A DNA stretch of 64,000 nucleotides from Deltaproteobacteria bacterium (GTDB lineage Bacteria > Desulfobacterota_D > UBA1144 > Nemesobacterales > UBA2774), in assembly GCA_029262275.1 (NCBI GenBank), contig JAJCZS010000022.1, forward strand, positions 18,511 to 82,510. Direction: 5' to 3'. Of this stretch, positions 15,875 through 24,085 are shown piece by piece. Under the pieces are notes generated by a model. The model did no database searches and was not told where the DNA came from. It saw only the letters and a program-made list of their open reading frames with translations. The number at the start of each line of letters is the position of its first letter. Position 1 is the stretch's first letter. The position numbers and the translations under genes are program-made.

Positions 15875-17224
15875 ATGAAAAGGAATAATAGGTTAATCAA
15901 AACAAGTTCTGTCTTTATATCTGCAATACTTATACTTGGGCTTCTTACCCTAAATGCTAAGCCGCAAACAGATACATTTATTGAAGTTCAGGAAATATTT
16001 CCAAGTGATGTAAACCCAATGGATATTTCATGGCAATTTGGAGGAACTGTTTCAATTTCAGGAAATACTGCTTTAGTAGGTGCAATTCATGCTAATGAAT
16101 TTAGAGGACAAGCGTATATCTTTAACAAAAATATTAATACAGGGTTATGGTCAGAGACCCAAATATTAACTGGTAGTAATGTTGGTGAGGGAGACTTCTT
16201 TGGTAACTGTGTTCATATAGATGGAGATACGGCAATTGTTGGAGCTACTCATGTATCAAATGGGGGACAAGGTGAGGCCTATGTGTTCCAGAGAGATCCA
16301 ATGACGAACATGTGGAATGAAGTAAGTGTTCTCACAGGAAGCACAGGTGCCCCAGGAGATTTTTACGGCATTGCCTGCACAGTGGATGAGAGCACAGGGG
16401 TTGCTATGGTTGGAGCAAACAGAGCATTTGCTGTTGAGGGTAGAGCATATGTATATGAAAGGGATATGATGGGGATGTGGAATGAGGTTCAAGTACTAGT
16501 CCCTAATGGAGGTATGCCAGGGTTTCAATATGGTTTTAAACTGGCGCTTCAAGAGGATGTTGCTGCTGTAGGTGCTTTTGGTGGGGAGAGAGTATATGTA
16601 TACAATAGAAATGAAATGGGCTTTTGGAATGATAATCAGTTCTTAACAGCTTCAGACGGTATGCCTGGAAACTCTTTTGGAGTGGATGTTGATTTTGATG
16701 GGGACAATATGGTCATTGGAGCCTCTCAGTTTAATATGAACCAGGGGAAGGCATATATATTTGAAAGGAATATGATGGGATTTTGGAATGAGCTGCAAAC
16801 AATAACAGCCACCATGCCATTGATCGGTGAGTTCTTTGGTAGCAATGTCTCGATTTCAGGAGAAACCGCTATAGTGAGCGCATCGCTTCTTTTCACCTCA
16901 CCTGGAAGAGTATTTGTATATGAAAGAGATACTATGGGTATGTGGCCTGAGGTTCAGGAGTTGACCGCATCCAACGGAATGCCAGGAGATTTATTTGGCG
17001 TAGAAGTGTCGCTTGACGGAAATGAACTTATAGTAGGGGCTTCAGGAGTAGACGGAGCTGCAGGAAGTTTTACGGGAGCTGCGTATCTTTACGATAATCC
17101 ACAAGCTGTTGTAAGAAATGTTCCTACCTTAAACGCTTGGGCGCTGATATTCTTGGCTGTACTCTTAGGAGTTATCTCTGCTTTAGTAATAAGGAAGAGT
17201 CGCAGTAATTACTACTCAGCCTAA
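15875..17224 (+). CDS. Seven-bladed FG-GAP beta-propeller with IPTL-CTERM tail
   Basis: 449 aa. A signal peptide (about 14-34) is followed by seven repeats of about 55-60 aa, each with an FG/YG-x-x-(V/L)-x-(I/L)-x turn then a D/E/G-x-A-(I/V)-V-GA strand. The seven turns are WQFGGTVSIS, GDFFGNCVHI, GDFYGIACTV, GFQYGFKLAL, GNSFGVDVDF, GEFFGSNVSI and GDLFGVEVSL, so a full seven-bladed FG-GAP/integrin-like propeller is likely. The C-terminus VPTLNAWALIF, hydrophobic helix and RKSR is an IPTL-CTERM variant. It is probably a surface binding protein. A GGAGGA site sets the start. Ligand unknown. Confidence 0.88.
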   Translation: MKRNNRLIKTSSVFISAILILGLLTLNAKPQTDTFIEVQEIFPSDVNPMDISWQFGGTVSISGNTALVGAIHANEFRGQAYIFNKNINTGLWSETQILTGSNVGEGDFFGNCVHIDGDTAIVGATHVSNGGQGEAYVFQRDPMTNMWNEVSVLTGSTGAPGDFYGIACTVDESTGVAMVGANRAFAVEGRAYVYERDMMGMWNEVQVLVPNGGMPGFQYGFKLALQEDVAAVGAFGGERVYVYNRNEMGFWNDNQFLTASDGMPGNSFGVDVDFDGDNMVIGASQFNMNQGKAYIFERNMMGFWNELQTITATMPLIGEFFGSNVSISGETAIVSASLLFTSPGRVFVYERDTMGMWPEVQELTASNGMPGDLFGVEVSLDGNELIVGASGVDGAAGSFTGAAYLYDNPQAVVRNVPTLNAWALIFLAVLLGVISALVIRKSRSNYYSA

Positions 17225-17387
17225 AGCAGTTCGGATATAGCCCCTAGATAATAATTTAAGTAACGTGCTTAGAATTTAAGTCGTGGTGTATGGTTTATAA
17301 GCACAGATGCTTTCTAGCTGTATGACTTTCTCCCCCCTAAACACGTAATTCCCATATAACAAACAATTTTTTCTTGCTGAAATAAAA
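17225..17387. other. Upstream part of the intergenic region
   Basis: No gene is seen here. The stretch is AT-rich with a C-run (TCCCCCC near 17330). It precedes a sigma-54-like promoter; no clear activator palindrome is visible. Confidence 0.35.
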
Positions 17388-17403
17388 TGGCATGGTAGTT
17401 GCA
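17388..17403 (+). promoter_or_regulatory. Sigma-54-like promoter (-24/-12)
   Basis: TGGCATGGTAGTTGCA has the same arrangement as the promoter at 5083 (TGGCATG-N4-TTGCA). The start would be near 17414. Confidence 0.65.
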
Positions 17404-17413
17404 ATTAATACAT

Positions 17414-17593
17414 ATCAAGAAAAGAAATGGTGAGCTCATTTCTCTACTTATCTCCTTTTATAGATGGGGGCCGGAGTCAAGGACATTCCAGTCCCCATCT
17501 ATTATTTAACCTTCGCATTCATGCACCTTTAACCAAGCCCCGGATTGTGTTTGTTTCATCCTCTAAGAGTCTTAGGAGATCCGGGGCATATAT
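17414..17593 (+). ncRNA. Candidate sigma-54-dependent structured RNA or leader
   Basis: The RNA predicted from the 17388 promoter holds a nine-bp stem TAGATGGGG (17461-17469)/CCCCATCTA (17493-17501). It then has a branched stem GCCCCGGAT (17537-17545)/ATCCGGGGC (17579-17587) with an inner CTAAG/CTTAG hairpin and an AT-rich tail. It ends about 85 nt before the Anbu cluster. It may be a small RNA or an attenuating leader for that operon; both are inference. Confidence 0.45.
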
Positions 17594-17676
17594 TTCTGGA
17601 ATATATATAGGCTCTTTAAAGTGTATGAATCAATTGAAGACAATATCTCTAAAGAGTGTTAAGATAATTATTGAAA

Positions 17677-19125
17677 ATGAACTTTAACGATTACGATCCT
17701 CAAGGTTTCTATGATGAACTTTTTAAAATCAAAGGGGAGCCTCGTCCAGGAACTAAAATTCTTATTGATCGCCTGATGTCTTTTCCTAAGGGGGAGATAC
17801 TAAGAAGGCAAAAAGCTGCTGAGGCGGCTTTATTTAATATGGGAGTTACGTTCACCGTTTATAGTGACGAGTCGGGTATAGAGAAAATATTCCCTTTTGA
17901 TATTTTGCCAAGGATCATTGAACCAGGGGACTGGGAATTGATTGAGAAGGGTCTTAAACAGCGTATTTATGCTCTTAATCTTTTCATTGACGATATTTAC
18001 CACGACCAGAAAATTATTAAAGACAAGATAATTCCTAAAGACATACTTTATTCCAGTAAATGTATTCAACCGCATTGTCAGGGGTTAAACCCACCCAAAG
18101 GTATATGGTGCCACATCACCGGATCAGACTTGGTGAGGGATGCTGATGGTCGGTTTTATGTGCTTGAAGATAATTTGAGATGCCCCTCAGGTGTTTCTTA
18201 TGTTTTAGAGAACAGACAGGTCTTAAAGAGAACATTCCCACTTGTGTTTGGTGAATCAGCTGTTCGTCCAGTAGATGATTATCCCAACCGTCTCTCGCGT
18301 ATGCTCGAGTTTCTTGCTCCTGATACTGTTGAATCCCCAACCGTGGCTCTTTTAACTCCAGGTATACACAACTCGGCTTATTTTGAGCACTCATTTCTAG
18401 CTCAACAAACTGGAATTGAGCTTGTAGAAGGCAATGACCTAGTTGTGCAAGATGGGTTTGTTTACATGAGAACAACAAAGGGTTTTCAAAAGGTAGATGT
18501 TATCTATAGAAGGATTGATGATGACTTTCTGGACCCTCTAGCTTTTAATCCTGACTCGCTGCTCGGTGTGCCTGGAATCATGGAGGTCTACAAAGCGGGT
18601 AGATTGGCTTTGGCTAATGCCCCTGGCACAGGAGTTGCCGATGATAAGGTGGTCTACGCATATGTGCCCAAAATTATTAAATACTATTTGGACGAAGACC
18701 CAATACTTCCTAATGTGCCAACCTATGTGTGCTGGGATGATAAGGAAAGGGAATATGTACTCAATAATCTAGAAAAACTAGTTGTGAAACCTGCAAATGA
18801 GTCGGGGGGCTATGGAATGCTTATGGGGACTCAATCTACGCCAAAACAAAGGGCTCAATTTGCTGAGAAAATAAAAGAAAATCCAAGAAACTACATTGCT
18901 CAACCGACACTTTCCCTCTCCCGCGTTCCTGTGATTGTGGATGATGATCATTATGAAGGACGCCATGTGGATCTACGTCCATATGCACTATATGGAGAGG
19001 ATATATATATAATGCCGGGTGGGCTAACAAGAGTTGCACTTAAAAAAGGCTCGCTTGTAGTTAATTCCTCCCAAGGCGGAGGAAGCAAGGATACTTGGGT
19101 TTTAAGTAATTTGCCCAAAAAATAA
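17677..19125 (+). CDS. Circularly permuted type-2 ATP-grasp protein
   Basis: 482 aa from ATG 17677; a TTG two codons upstream is possible and no strong ribosome site is visible. It has the DUF404/DUF407 pattern: YDPQGFYDELF near the start, LEDNLRCPSGVSYVLENR in the middle, VKPANESGGYGM (ATP-binding lysine and glycine loop) and QPTLSLSRVPV, then HVDLRPYALYG near the end. The family forms amide bonds with ATP and is coupled to alpha-E, Anbu and transglutaminase genes, all present just downstream. The operon probably makes and trims a peptide or isopeptide-linked product (inference). Substrate not established. Confidence 0.93.
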   Translation: MNFNDYDPQGFYDELFKIKGEPRPGTKILIDRLMSFPKGEILRRQKAAEAALFNMGVTFTVYSDESGIEKIFPFDILPRIIEPGDWELIEKGLKQRIYALNLFIDDIYHDQKIIKDKIIPKDILYSSKCIQPHCQGLNPPKGIWCHITGSDLVRDADGRFYVLEDNLRCPSGVSYVLENRQVLKRTFPLVFGESAVRPVDDYPNRLSRMLEFLAPDTVESPTVALLTPGIHNSAYFEHSFLAQQTGIELVEGNDLVVQDGFVYMRTTKGFQKVDVIYRRIDDDFLDPLAFNPDSLLGVPGIMEVYKAGRLALANAPGTGVADDKVVYAYVPKIIKYYLDEDPILPNVPTYVCWDDKEREYVLNNLEKLVVKPANESGGYGMLMGTQSTPKQRAQFAEKIKENPRNYIAQPTLSLSRVPVIVDDDHYEGRHVDLRPYALYGEDIYIMPGGLTRVALKKGSLVVNSSQGGGSKDTWVLSNLPKK

Positions 19126-19148
19126 GAAAAATGTAATGGTAGATAATA

Positions 19149-20132
19149 ATGCTTAGTAGAGCAGCAAATTCTATATATTGGATGGCCCGCTACATTGAGA
19201 GGGCAGAGAACATCGCCAGGTTTATTGATGTTAATCTTCATCTTATGCTGGACAGTCCAGTTGAGAGTAAAGGGCAGTGGGAGCCTCTTGTCATTGTGTC
19301 GGGAGACCGTGAGCGCTTTGAGGAAAAGTATGGTCAGGCTTCCAGAGATAACGTTATAAACTTTCTTACCTTTGATAGGGATAATCCTAATTCCATAATA
19401 TCATCTGTTATTAATGCCAGAGAGAATGCCCGAACTGTTCGTGAAGTAATCTCCTCTCAAATGTGGGAGCAGATTAACAAGTTCTATCTCATGCTACTGG
19501 ATGCTGAGAAGTCGGGTGTTGCTATAGACACACCATATGATTTTTACAACAAGATCAAACTCGAAAGCCACCTTTTTATTGGAATAACTGATACTACAAT
19601 GTCCCATGGGGAGGCCTGGCATTTCGACCGATTGGGCAGACTTCTAGAGAGAGCTGATAAAACCTCTCGTATACTGGACGTGAAGTATTACATGCTCTTA
19701 CCTAGGGTTGAGGACGTTGGAACTCCAATAGACAATATAGGGTGGGCTGCGCTTCTTAATTCTGCAAGTGCATTTGAGATGTATAGGAAAAAATATAGAA
19801 AAATCACTCCTACAGACGTAGCATTGTTTCTTGTTTTGGATTTAAAGTTCCCACGTTCAATACGTTACTGTCTTGTTAAAGCCCAAGTATCACTTCATGA
19901 GATTACAGGGACAGTTATGGGGACCTTTACAAACAAAGCTGAGAGAAGGCTAGGGCGTTTGCGCTCTGACCTAGACTACGCTAATATTGATGAAATAATT
20001 TCTGTTGGACTCCATGAGTTTTTAGATGGATTCCAGAATAAACTTAATGGAGTAGGGGATGCAATATTTGACACTTTTTTCTCACTGCGTCCCACTGAAA
20101 AAAATAAGAAAGATATAGAGGTTTCACAATGA
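19149..20132 (+). CDS. Alpha-E domain protein (DUF403)
   Basis: 327 aa, nearly all helical. It opens with the family hallmark MLSRAANSIYWMARYIERAENIARFI and keeps HGEAWHFDRLGRLLERADKTSRILD in the middle. It lies 23 nt after the ATP-grasp gene and overlaps the Anbu gene by 4 nt (ATGA), so translation is likely coupled. Alpha-E proteins almost always pair with the permuted ATP-grasp; the biochemical role is not established, but a partner or scaffold for it is the usual view. Length is typical. Confidence 0.93.
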   Translation: MLSRAANSIYWMARYIERAENIARFIDVNLHLMLDSPVESKGQWEPLVIVSGDRERFEEKYGQASRDNVINFLTFDRDNPNSIISSVINARENARTVREVISSQMWEQINKFYLMLLDAEKSGVAIDTPYDFYNKIKLESHLFIGITDTTMSHGEAWHFDRLGRLLERADKTSRILDVKYYMLLPRVEDVGTPIDNIGWAALLNSASAFEMYRKKYRKITPTDVALFLVLDLKFPRSIRYCLVKAQVSLHEITGTVMGTFTNKAERRLGRLRSDLDYANIDEIISVGLHEFLDGFQNKLNGVGDAIFDTFFSLRPTEKNKKDIEVSQ

Positions 20133-20890
20133 CGTTTTGCGTTGGAATGAAAGTTAAAAAAGGACTTGTCGGCATAGCTGATACCTTAGTCACTACAGGG
20201 ACTGAATCGATTACGGCAAGAAAAGTGACAATACACCAATATGGCAAGCATTCACTTTTTCTCATGACCTCAGGGCTTAGATCTGTTAGGGATAAGGCGC
20301 TTACCTATTTTGATGAGGTGCTTGAGGAAAGGGATCAAGAGTTCGATAAGCTCTACAAAGCTGTAAACGCTTTTGCTGCTCAGGTTAGAAGAGTTGCAGA
20401 AGAGGATAAAAAAGCTCTTGAAGAGAGTGGGCTGCCTTTTAATCTATACTCTATTATTGGTGGTCAGCTAGAAAACGACAAAGAACATAAATTATATATG
20501 CTTTATCCCCAAGGTAACTGGGTTGAAGTGAGCCAGGGGACCCCATATTACCTAATTGGCGAGTCCAGTTATGGCAAGCCAATAATGGACAGGGCTCTCT
20601 CATATGAAGTCAATATGGATATGGCATTGAAAATAGGCTACCTTGCGTTTGATGCTACCAGAACAAGTGCTGTGGATGTTGATTTCCCGATAGATGTGGT
20701 GCTTTATCGGGCAGATTCATACGATATTGTAGAGTATCGGTATAATGCCCATGAGCTCATGCAGATATCTGAGTGGTGGCAAAAAACCATAAGAGAAGCC
20801 ATAAGAGAGCTTCCACATGATTGGACTAATGCCGTATTTTCAAAACTAGAAGATAGTCCAACACCCCTAAAAAATGTTATACAAGATTGA
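20129..20890 (+). CDS. Anbu-type proteasome-like Ntn hydrolase
   Basis: 253 aa, predicted cytosolic. After Met removal Thr2 of MTFCVGMKVKKGLVGIADT would be the N-terminal nucleophile. SGLRSVRDKALTYF, YSIIGGQ and GESSYGKPIMDRALSY follow the Anbu (ancestral beta-subunit) pattern. Anbu forms ring or helical assemblies related to the 20S proteasome and HslV. It overlaps alpha-E by 4 nt and the transglutaminase gene by 17 nt, making a tight operon. The target peptide is not known. Assignment rests on both sequence pattern and this very typical context. Confidence 0.92.
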   Translation: MTFCVGMKVKKGLVGIADTLVTTGTESITARKVTIHQYGKHSLFLMTSGLRSVRDKALTYFDEVLEERDQEFDKLYKAVNAFAAQVRRVAEEDKKALEESGLPFNLYSIIGGQLENDKEHKLYMLYPQGNWVEVSQGTPYYLIGESSYGKPIMDRALSYEVNMDMALKIGYLAFDATRTSAVDVDFPIDVVLYRADSYDIVEYRYNAHELMQISEWWQKTIREAIRELPHDWTNAVFSKLEDSPTPLKNVIQD

Positions 20891-21716
20891 GCACATAACT
20901 AGGTATAAATATAGTAAAGAGGTGTTTTTAGAGCCTCATGTCGTAAGACTCCGTCCTAGATCTGACTCTGCTCAGACTCTTAAGAGTTTTGAAATAAATG
21001 TTAAACCTACACCTACTGGTACTACAAATATAATAGATCCTGGAGGGGACTCTGTGTTTCTCTGGTTTGAAGAGATGACGAATTCCCTTGAGATCACATG
21101 TAACTCAGAGGTTGAAACACTAAGATCCAACCCGTTTGACTATATACTTGCCTCAGATAGGGCAGGGCGATTGCCTATGGAGTATGGCACTATCAATAAT
21201 TCCACTCTAGAGCCTTACAGAATTCCATCTTCGGGTTTTGGAGATGATTTCGATGGTTTTGTGGCTAGAATAATGCTTGAATCATCAAACGATTCTCTAA
21301 AGTTCCTATCTATATTAAACACCTATATCAATGAGAACTTTGAACATGAATTAAGAGATGAAGGACCTGCTCGGGAGCCTGAAGAAACACTTTTCAGAAA
21401 GAAAGGCTCATGTAGAGATTTTGTAGTGCTTTTTGCTGAAGCTGCTAGGAGTATGGGTTTTGCAGCAAGGTTTGTTAGCGGCTACACAGAGGGTGATTTA
21501 TCACTTATGCAGAACTATCTGCATGCTTGGGCTGAGGTTTATGTGCCTGGAGGAGGTTGGAGAGGATATGATCCAACTTTGGGAATAGCAGTGGCAGACC
21601 AGCATGTTGCTGTAGCAACAGGTGCAACTCCAATTGAAGCCTCTCCTGTAACAGGGTCTTTCCGTGGGACTGGTGCTCAAGCTATCATAAGCTATGAAAT
21701 CTCAATAACCGTCTAA
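20874..21716 (+). CDS. Transglutaminase-like cysteine peptidase of the Anbu cluster
   Basis: 280 aa. The N-terminal beta-rich half (IEHITRYKYSKEVFLEPHVVRLRPR) is the family's transglut_N-like domain. The catalytic triad is readable: Cys180 in KGSCRDF, His217 in LHAWAEVYV and Asp233 in GYDPT. It would act as a protease or amidase on a peptide or on gamma-glutamyl/isopeptide links rather than as a cross-linker (family inference). The start lies inside the Anbu gene, so it is probably translationally coupled. It closes the four-gene operon; no terminator is visible after it. Confidence 0.93.
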   Translation: MLYKIEHITRYKYSKEVFLEPHVVRLRPRSDSAQTLKSFEINVKPTPTGTTNIIDPGGDSVFLWFEEMTNSLEITCNSEVETLRSNPFDYILASDRAGRLPMEYGTINNSTLEPYRIPSSGFGDDFDGFVARIMLESSNDSLKFLSILNTYINENFEHELRDEGPAREPEETLFRKKGSCRDFVVLFAEAARSMGFAARFVSGYTEGDLSLMQNYLHAWAEVYVPGGGWRGYDPTLGIAVADQHVAVATGATPIEASPVTGSFRGTGAQAIISYEISITV

Positions 21717-21782
21717 TCATATAATTGCTGAAAGCTGTCTCCATTAGTGTTAAAATAGTAATAAAGATGTAGGTGTTACAGC

Positions 21783-22043
21783 ATGCTTAACAAAACTAAG
21801 ATAATCAAAAAGGCGTTTAGTGTAATTATGCTGAGCGCACTTCTTTTTTTCCCTTTATCTGTGTCCTATGCAATAGATGAGGAAGAAGTACAGCTTCCAG
21901 AGCCTCAAGGTGCTTGTTCTTCAGACTCATGCAGCCCAGCTAAAGCGTGCCCGAGTGCAGATGAACAATGTTATTCTACAAACGGTGTGTTTTACTGTTG
22001 CGTAGAGCCGCCATTTCCTGGTGCTGAAGCTGTAGGAGAATAG
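21783..22043 (+). CDS. Small secreted cysteine-rich protein
   Basis: 86 aa. The signal peptide has a Lys-rich start (MLNKTKIIKKAF) and cleaves after SYA (about residue 29). The mature 57 residues are acidic at both ends and hold seven Cys (ACSSDSCSPAKAC, QCYSTNGVFYCC). No known fold is recognised. It lies 66 nt after the Anbu cluster and 45 nt before a cupin gene on the same strand. A product or substrate of the Anbu peptide system is possible but not shown. The ribosome site is weak (AGGTGTTACAGC). Confidence 0.65.
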   Translation: MLNKTKIIKKAFSVIMLSALLFFPLSVSYAIDEEEVQLPEPQGACSSDSCSPAKACPSADEQCYSTNGVFYCCVEPPFPGAEAVGE

Positions 22044-22088
22044 TTTTATCCAGAAATAAATAACATTACTTTTATAAAGGGGTGAGCA

Positions 22089-22418
22089 ATGGAATATGTG
22101 AAGTTGTTAGACGATATAAAATTTAATGAAGGCCACCCAATCGCTCAGTCGATTCATGCAGATAAGAACAGCAGAATACTACAATTTGCTCTAAAGCCTG
22201 GACAGGAATTAAAGGAGCACAGCTCTCCTTCATCCCCAGTTAACATTATTGTTCTACAAGGTGAGGGAATGTTTATGGGTGGTGACAGTTCCAATCAAGT
22301 AGCCGGGCCTGGAAGCATGATCATCTATGATGTAGGTGAGAAGCACTCGGTAAAAGCTGGTGAGGACGAACTGGTGTTCGTAGCGATTCTTCACGGATCT
22401 CCTAGAAAAGAGGACTAA
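22089..22418 (+). CDS. Cupin-domain protein
   Basis: 109 aa, a single small beta-barrel. The cupin motif runs from LKPGQELKEHSSPSSPVNIIVLQGEG to GPGSMIIYDVGEKHSVKAGED. The usual second metal ligand His of motif 1 is replaced in this stretch (EHSSPSSP), while the motif 2 His in EKHSV is present, so the metal site may be incomplete. Such small cupins bind sugars or metals or act as isomerases; no substrate is suggested here. AAAGGGGTGAGC precedes the ATG. It converges on the SDR gene across a hairpin. Confidence 0.85.
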   Translation: MEYVKLLDDIKFNEGHPIAQSIHADKNSRILQFALKPGQELKEHSSPSSPVNIIVLQGEGMFMGGDSSNQVAGPGSMIIYDVGEKHSVKAGEDELVFVAILHGSPRKED

Positions 22419-22436
22419 TTTTCAAATAATGGACTA

Positions 22437-22463
22437 GCGGGTGCAGAGTATGCCCACACCCGC
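22437..22463. terminator. Hairpin between convergent genes
   Basis: GCGGGTG (22437-22443) / CACCCGC (22457-22463). The T-rich tail is weak on the plus strand (TGATCATTTATTTG). It probably serves the cupin gene. Confidence 0.6.
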
Positions 22464-22478
22464 ATGATCATTTATTTG

Positions 22479-23246
22479 TTACTGTGCATTCCTTCCTGCT
22501 GTAACACCACCGTCTACTGGTAATACTGCTCCTGTGATCCAGCCTGACTCATCGCATGCAAGATAGGTTATAGCCGATACAATATCCTTTGGCTGACCAA
22601 TACGGCCAAGCGGATGGAAACTATTGAAACTTTCAAGCACTGAAGAAACCTGGTCCTCAGGGATAAAACTTCCGTACACAGGTGTTTCAACTACAGCAGG
22701 GGCAACAGCGTTTACTCGGATGTTGTCTTTTGCAAATTCTATCGCTAGGTTCCTAGTAAGCGTATGAACACCACCTTTTGCGGCTGAATATGCGCTAGAT
22801 GGTGTTGCCTCGATGGCCTGAGTTGCCCACATTGATCCTACATTCACGATAGCACCTCCCCCTCTTTTCTTAATCTCAGGGATTGCCGCCTGTGATAGAT
22901 AAAATGTTCCCTTAAGAATAATATCTATATAACTTGCAAGACCCTCCTCAGTCTCATCAAGAAAGGGTTTTGGCGAGAAAATTCCAGCATTGTTAATTAC
23001 AATATCTACCCCGCCAAATTCTCTAACTGCTGTATCGACCATTTTTTTTGCAGTTTCAGAATTGCCTATATCACCTGGGGCATATCTGACGTTGCCATTA
23101 TAATTTTTAAATGCATCGACCAATACTGACTCTCTTCTTCCATTTACTACTACATTTGCTCCTTTCGATAGAAAATCGTAAGCCGCTTCTCTTCCGATTC
23201 CGGTTCCTGCACCAGAGATTAATACTACTTTTTCTTTAAATGACAT
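22479..23246 (-). CDS. Short-chain dehydrogenase/reductase (SDR)
   Basis: 255 aa, classical SDR length. The Rossmann motif SGAGTGIGREAA (about 11-22), NNAG in DIVINNAGIF, the active-site Ser in VNVGSM and YSAAKGG (Tyr-x3-Lys) are present. The C-terminal DGG precedes the tail, as in FabG-like members. It uses NAD(P)H to reduce or oxidise a carbonyl or alcohol; the substrate is unknown. AGGAGGTAGTAAAC lies before ATG. A TetR gene follows upstream on the same strand, and a shared operator palindrome lies in this promoter (23272-23289), so the TetR probably represses it. Confidence 0.92.
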   Translation of the reverse strand: MSFKEKVVLISGAGTGIGREAAYDFLSKGANVVVNGRRESVLVDAFKNYNGNVRYAPGDIGNSETAKKMVDTAVREFGGVDIVINNAGIFSPKPFLDETEEGLASYIDIILKGTFYLSQAAIPEIKKRGGGAIVNVGSMWATQAIEATPSSAYSAAKGGVHTLTRNLAIEFAKDNIRVNAVAPAVVETPVYGSFIPEDQVSSVLESFNSFHPLGRIGQPKDIVSAITYLACDESGWITGAVLPVDGGVTAGRNAQ

Positions 23247-23271
23247 GTTTACTACCTCCTGTTTGTTTGTT

Positions 23272-23289
23272 AAGATGACCAGTCGTCTT
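23272..23289. promoter_or_regulatory. TetR-type operator before the SDR gene
   Basis: AAGATGAC-CA-GTCGTCTT is an 18-bp inverted repeat with one mismatch. Its core (GAC-NN-GTCGT) matches the repeat before the TetR gene itself at 23922-23939. Confidence 0.75.
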
Positions 23290-23316
23290 ATAAAGATTCA
23301 AAAAAATATATTTAGG

Positions 23317-23913
23317 CTATTTTTTTAATGCATAGTTCAAGAATATCTTTTTCATTTGCTTAAGAGAGTTTGTATTAGACTCAATTTTCATTCTTAATAA
23401 AGATCCTTCAAGGAAATTTAATAAGAAATCTGCAAGCTCATCAGCGGATATGTCTTCTCTTATAACTTTCTTTTCCTGTCCTCTAATCATTATCTCTTTT
23501 AATATGTCTTTCCATTCTCCTAAGCAATTGGACATAGTATTTCTTCCTAAATTACTGCTATCACTAATCTCTGCTGCAAAATTTCCGATTAAACACCCAT
23601 CTCTGCAGTCTTTATCGTCAAATAATTTGGTCAAATTATCAAAAAACTGATTAAGTGCCTTTAATGTATCCACTTTGGAAATTGCCAGGATAGAATTGAG
23701 GAATTCTTTGAATTGATCTGAATAATGAATTATTGCTTTTGAACCAAAATCTTCTTTACTCTTAAAATAGTTGTAGAATGAGCCCTTAGGTATTCCAACT
23801 TTATTCACTACTTCTTGGATGCCTGTGCCATGGTAACCCTGTTCCATGAACATGGCTACTCCTTGGTTTAGTAATTCAACCCTCACATGTTCGTTTTGTC
23901 TTGTTCGCGCCAT
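23317..23913 (-). CDS. TetR/AcrR-family repressor
   Basis: 198 aa from ATG 23913. Upstream in-frame codons overlap the operator, so they are unlikely. The N-terminal HTH reads VELLNQGVAMFMEQGYHGTGIQEVVNKVGIPKGSFYNYFKSKED, the TetR_N pattern; the rest is the ligand and dimer domain with CGDC-type residues (DDKDCRDGCLIG). It lies 71 nt upstream of the SDR gene on the same strand. Palindromes with a shared core lie before both genes, so it should autoregulate and control the SDR. The ligand is unknown. Confidence 0.92.
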   Translation of the reverse strand: MARTRQNEHVRVELLNQGVAMFMEQGYHGTGIQEVVNKVGIPKGSFYNYFKSKEDFGSKAIIHYSDQFKEFLNSILAISKVDTLKALNQFFDNLTKLFDDKDCRDGCLIGNFAAEISDSSNLGRNTMSNCLGEWKDILKEIMIRGQEKKVIREDISADELADFLLNFLEGSLLRMKIESNTNSLKQMKKIFLNYALKK

Positions 23914-23921
23914 AATATAAA

Positions 23922-23939
23922 AATACGACTGGTCGTATT
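23922..23939. promoter_or_regulatory. TetR-type operator before the tetR gene
   Basis: AATACGAC-TG-GTCGTATT is a perfect 8+8 inverted repeat, 9 nt before the TetR start. It would allow autorepression. Confidence 0.8.
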
Positions 23940-24012
23940 GATTGTCAAGTATTATTTTCAAAATTTAAAATGTTTAGTATGATGACTTGATCCAGTGGGT
24001 TTTCGAAATCTA

Positions 24013-24055
24013 TAAAAAAAAGGAGAAGCCCGGTGAAATTAATCACCAGGCTTCT
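24013..24055 (-). terminator. Rho-independent terminator, minus strand
   Basis: AGAAGCCCGGTGA (24024-24036) / TCACCAGGCTTCT (24043-24055) with one G-T pair on the minus strand, followed on that strand by a T run (24013-24020). It ends the FGV gene pair at 24.1-24.7 kb. Confidence 0.85.
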
Positions 24056-24085
24056 GGTTGGTTGGAGGAATGTATGTCGGGTGTC

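Noticed and set aside
17427..17687. Open frame of 86 codons between the sigma-54-like promoter and the ATP-grasp gene
   Set aside because: It runs straight through two strong stems and has no ribosome site; it also enters the start of the real gene in another frame.
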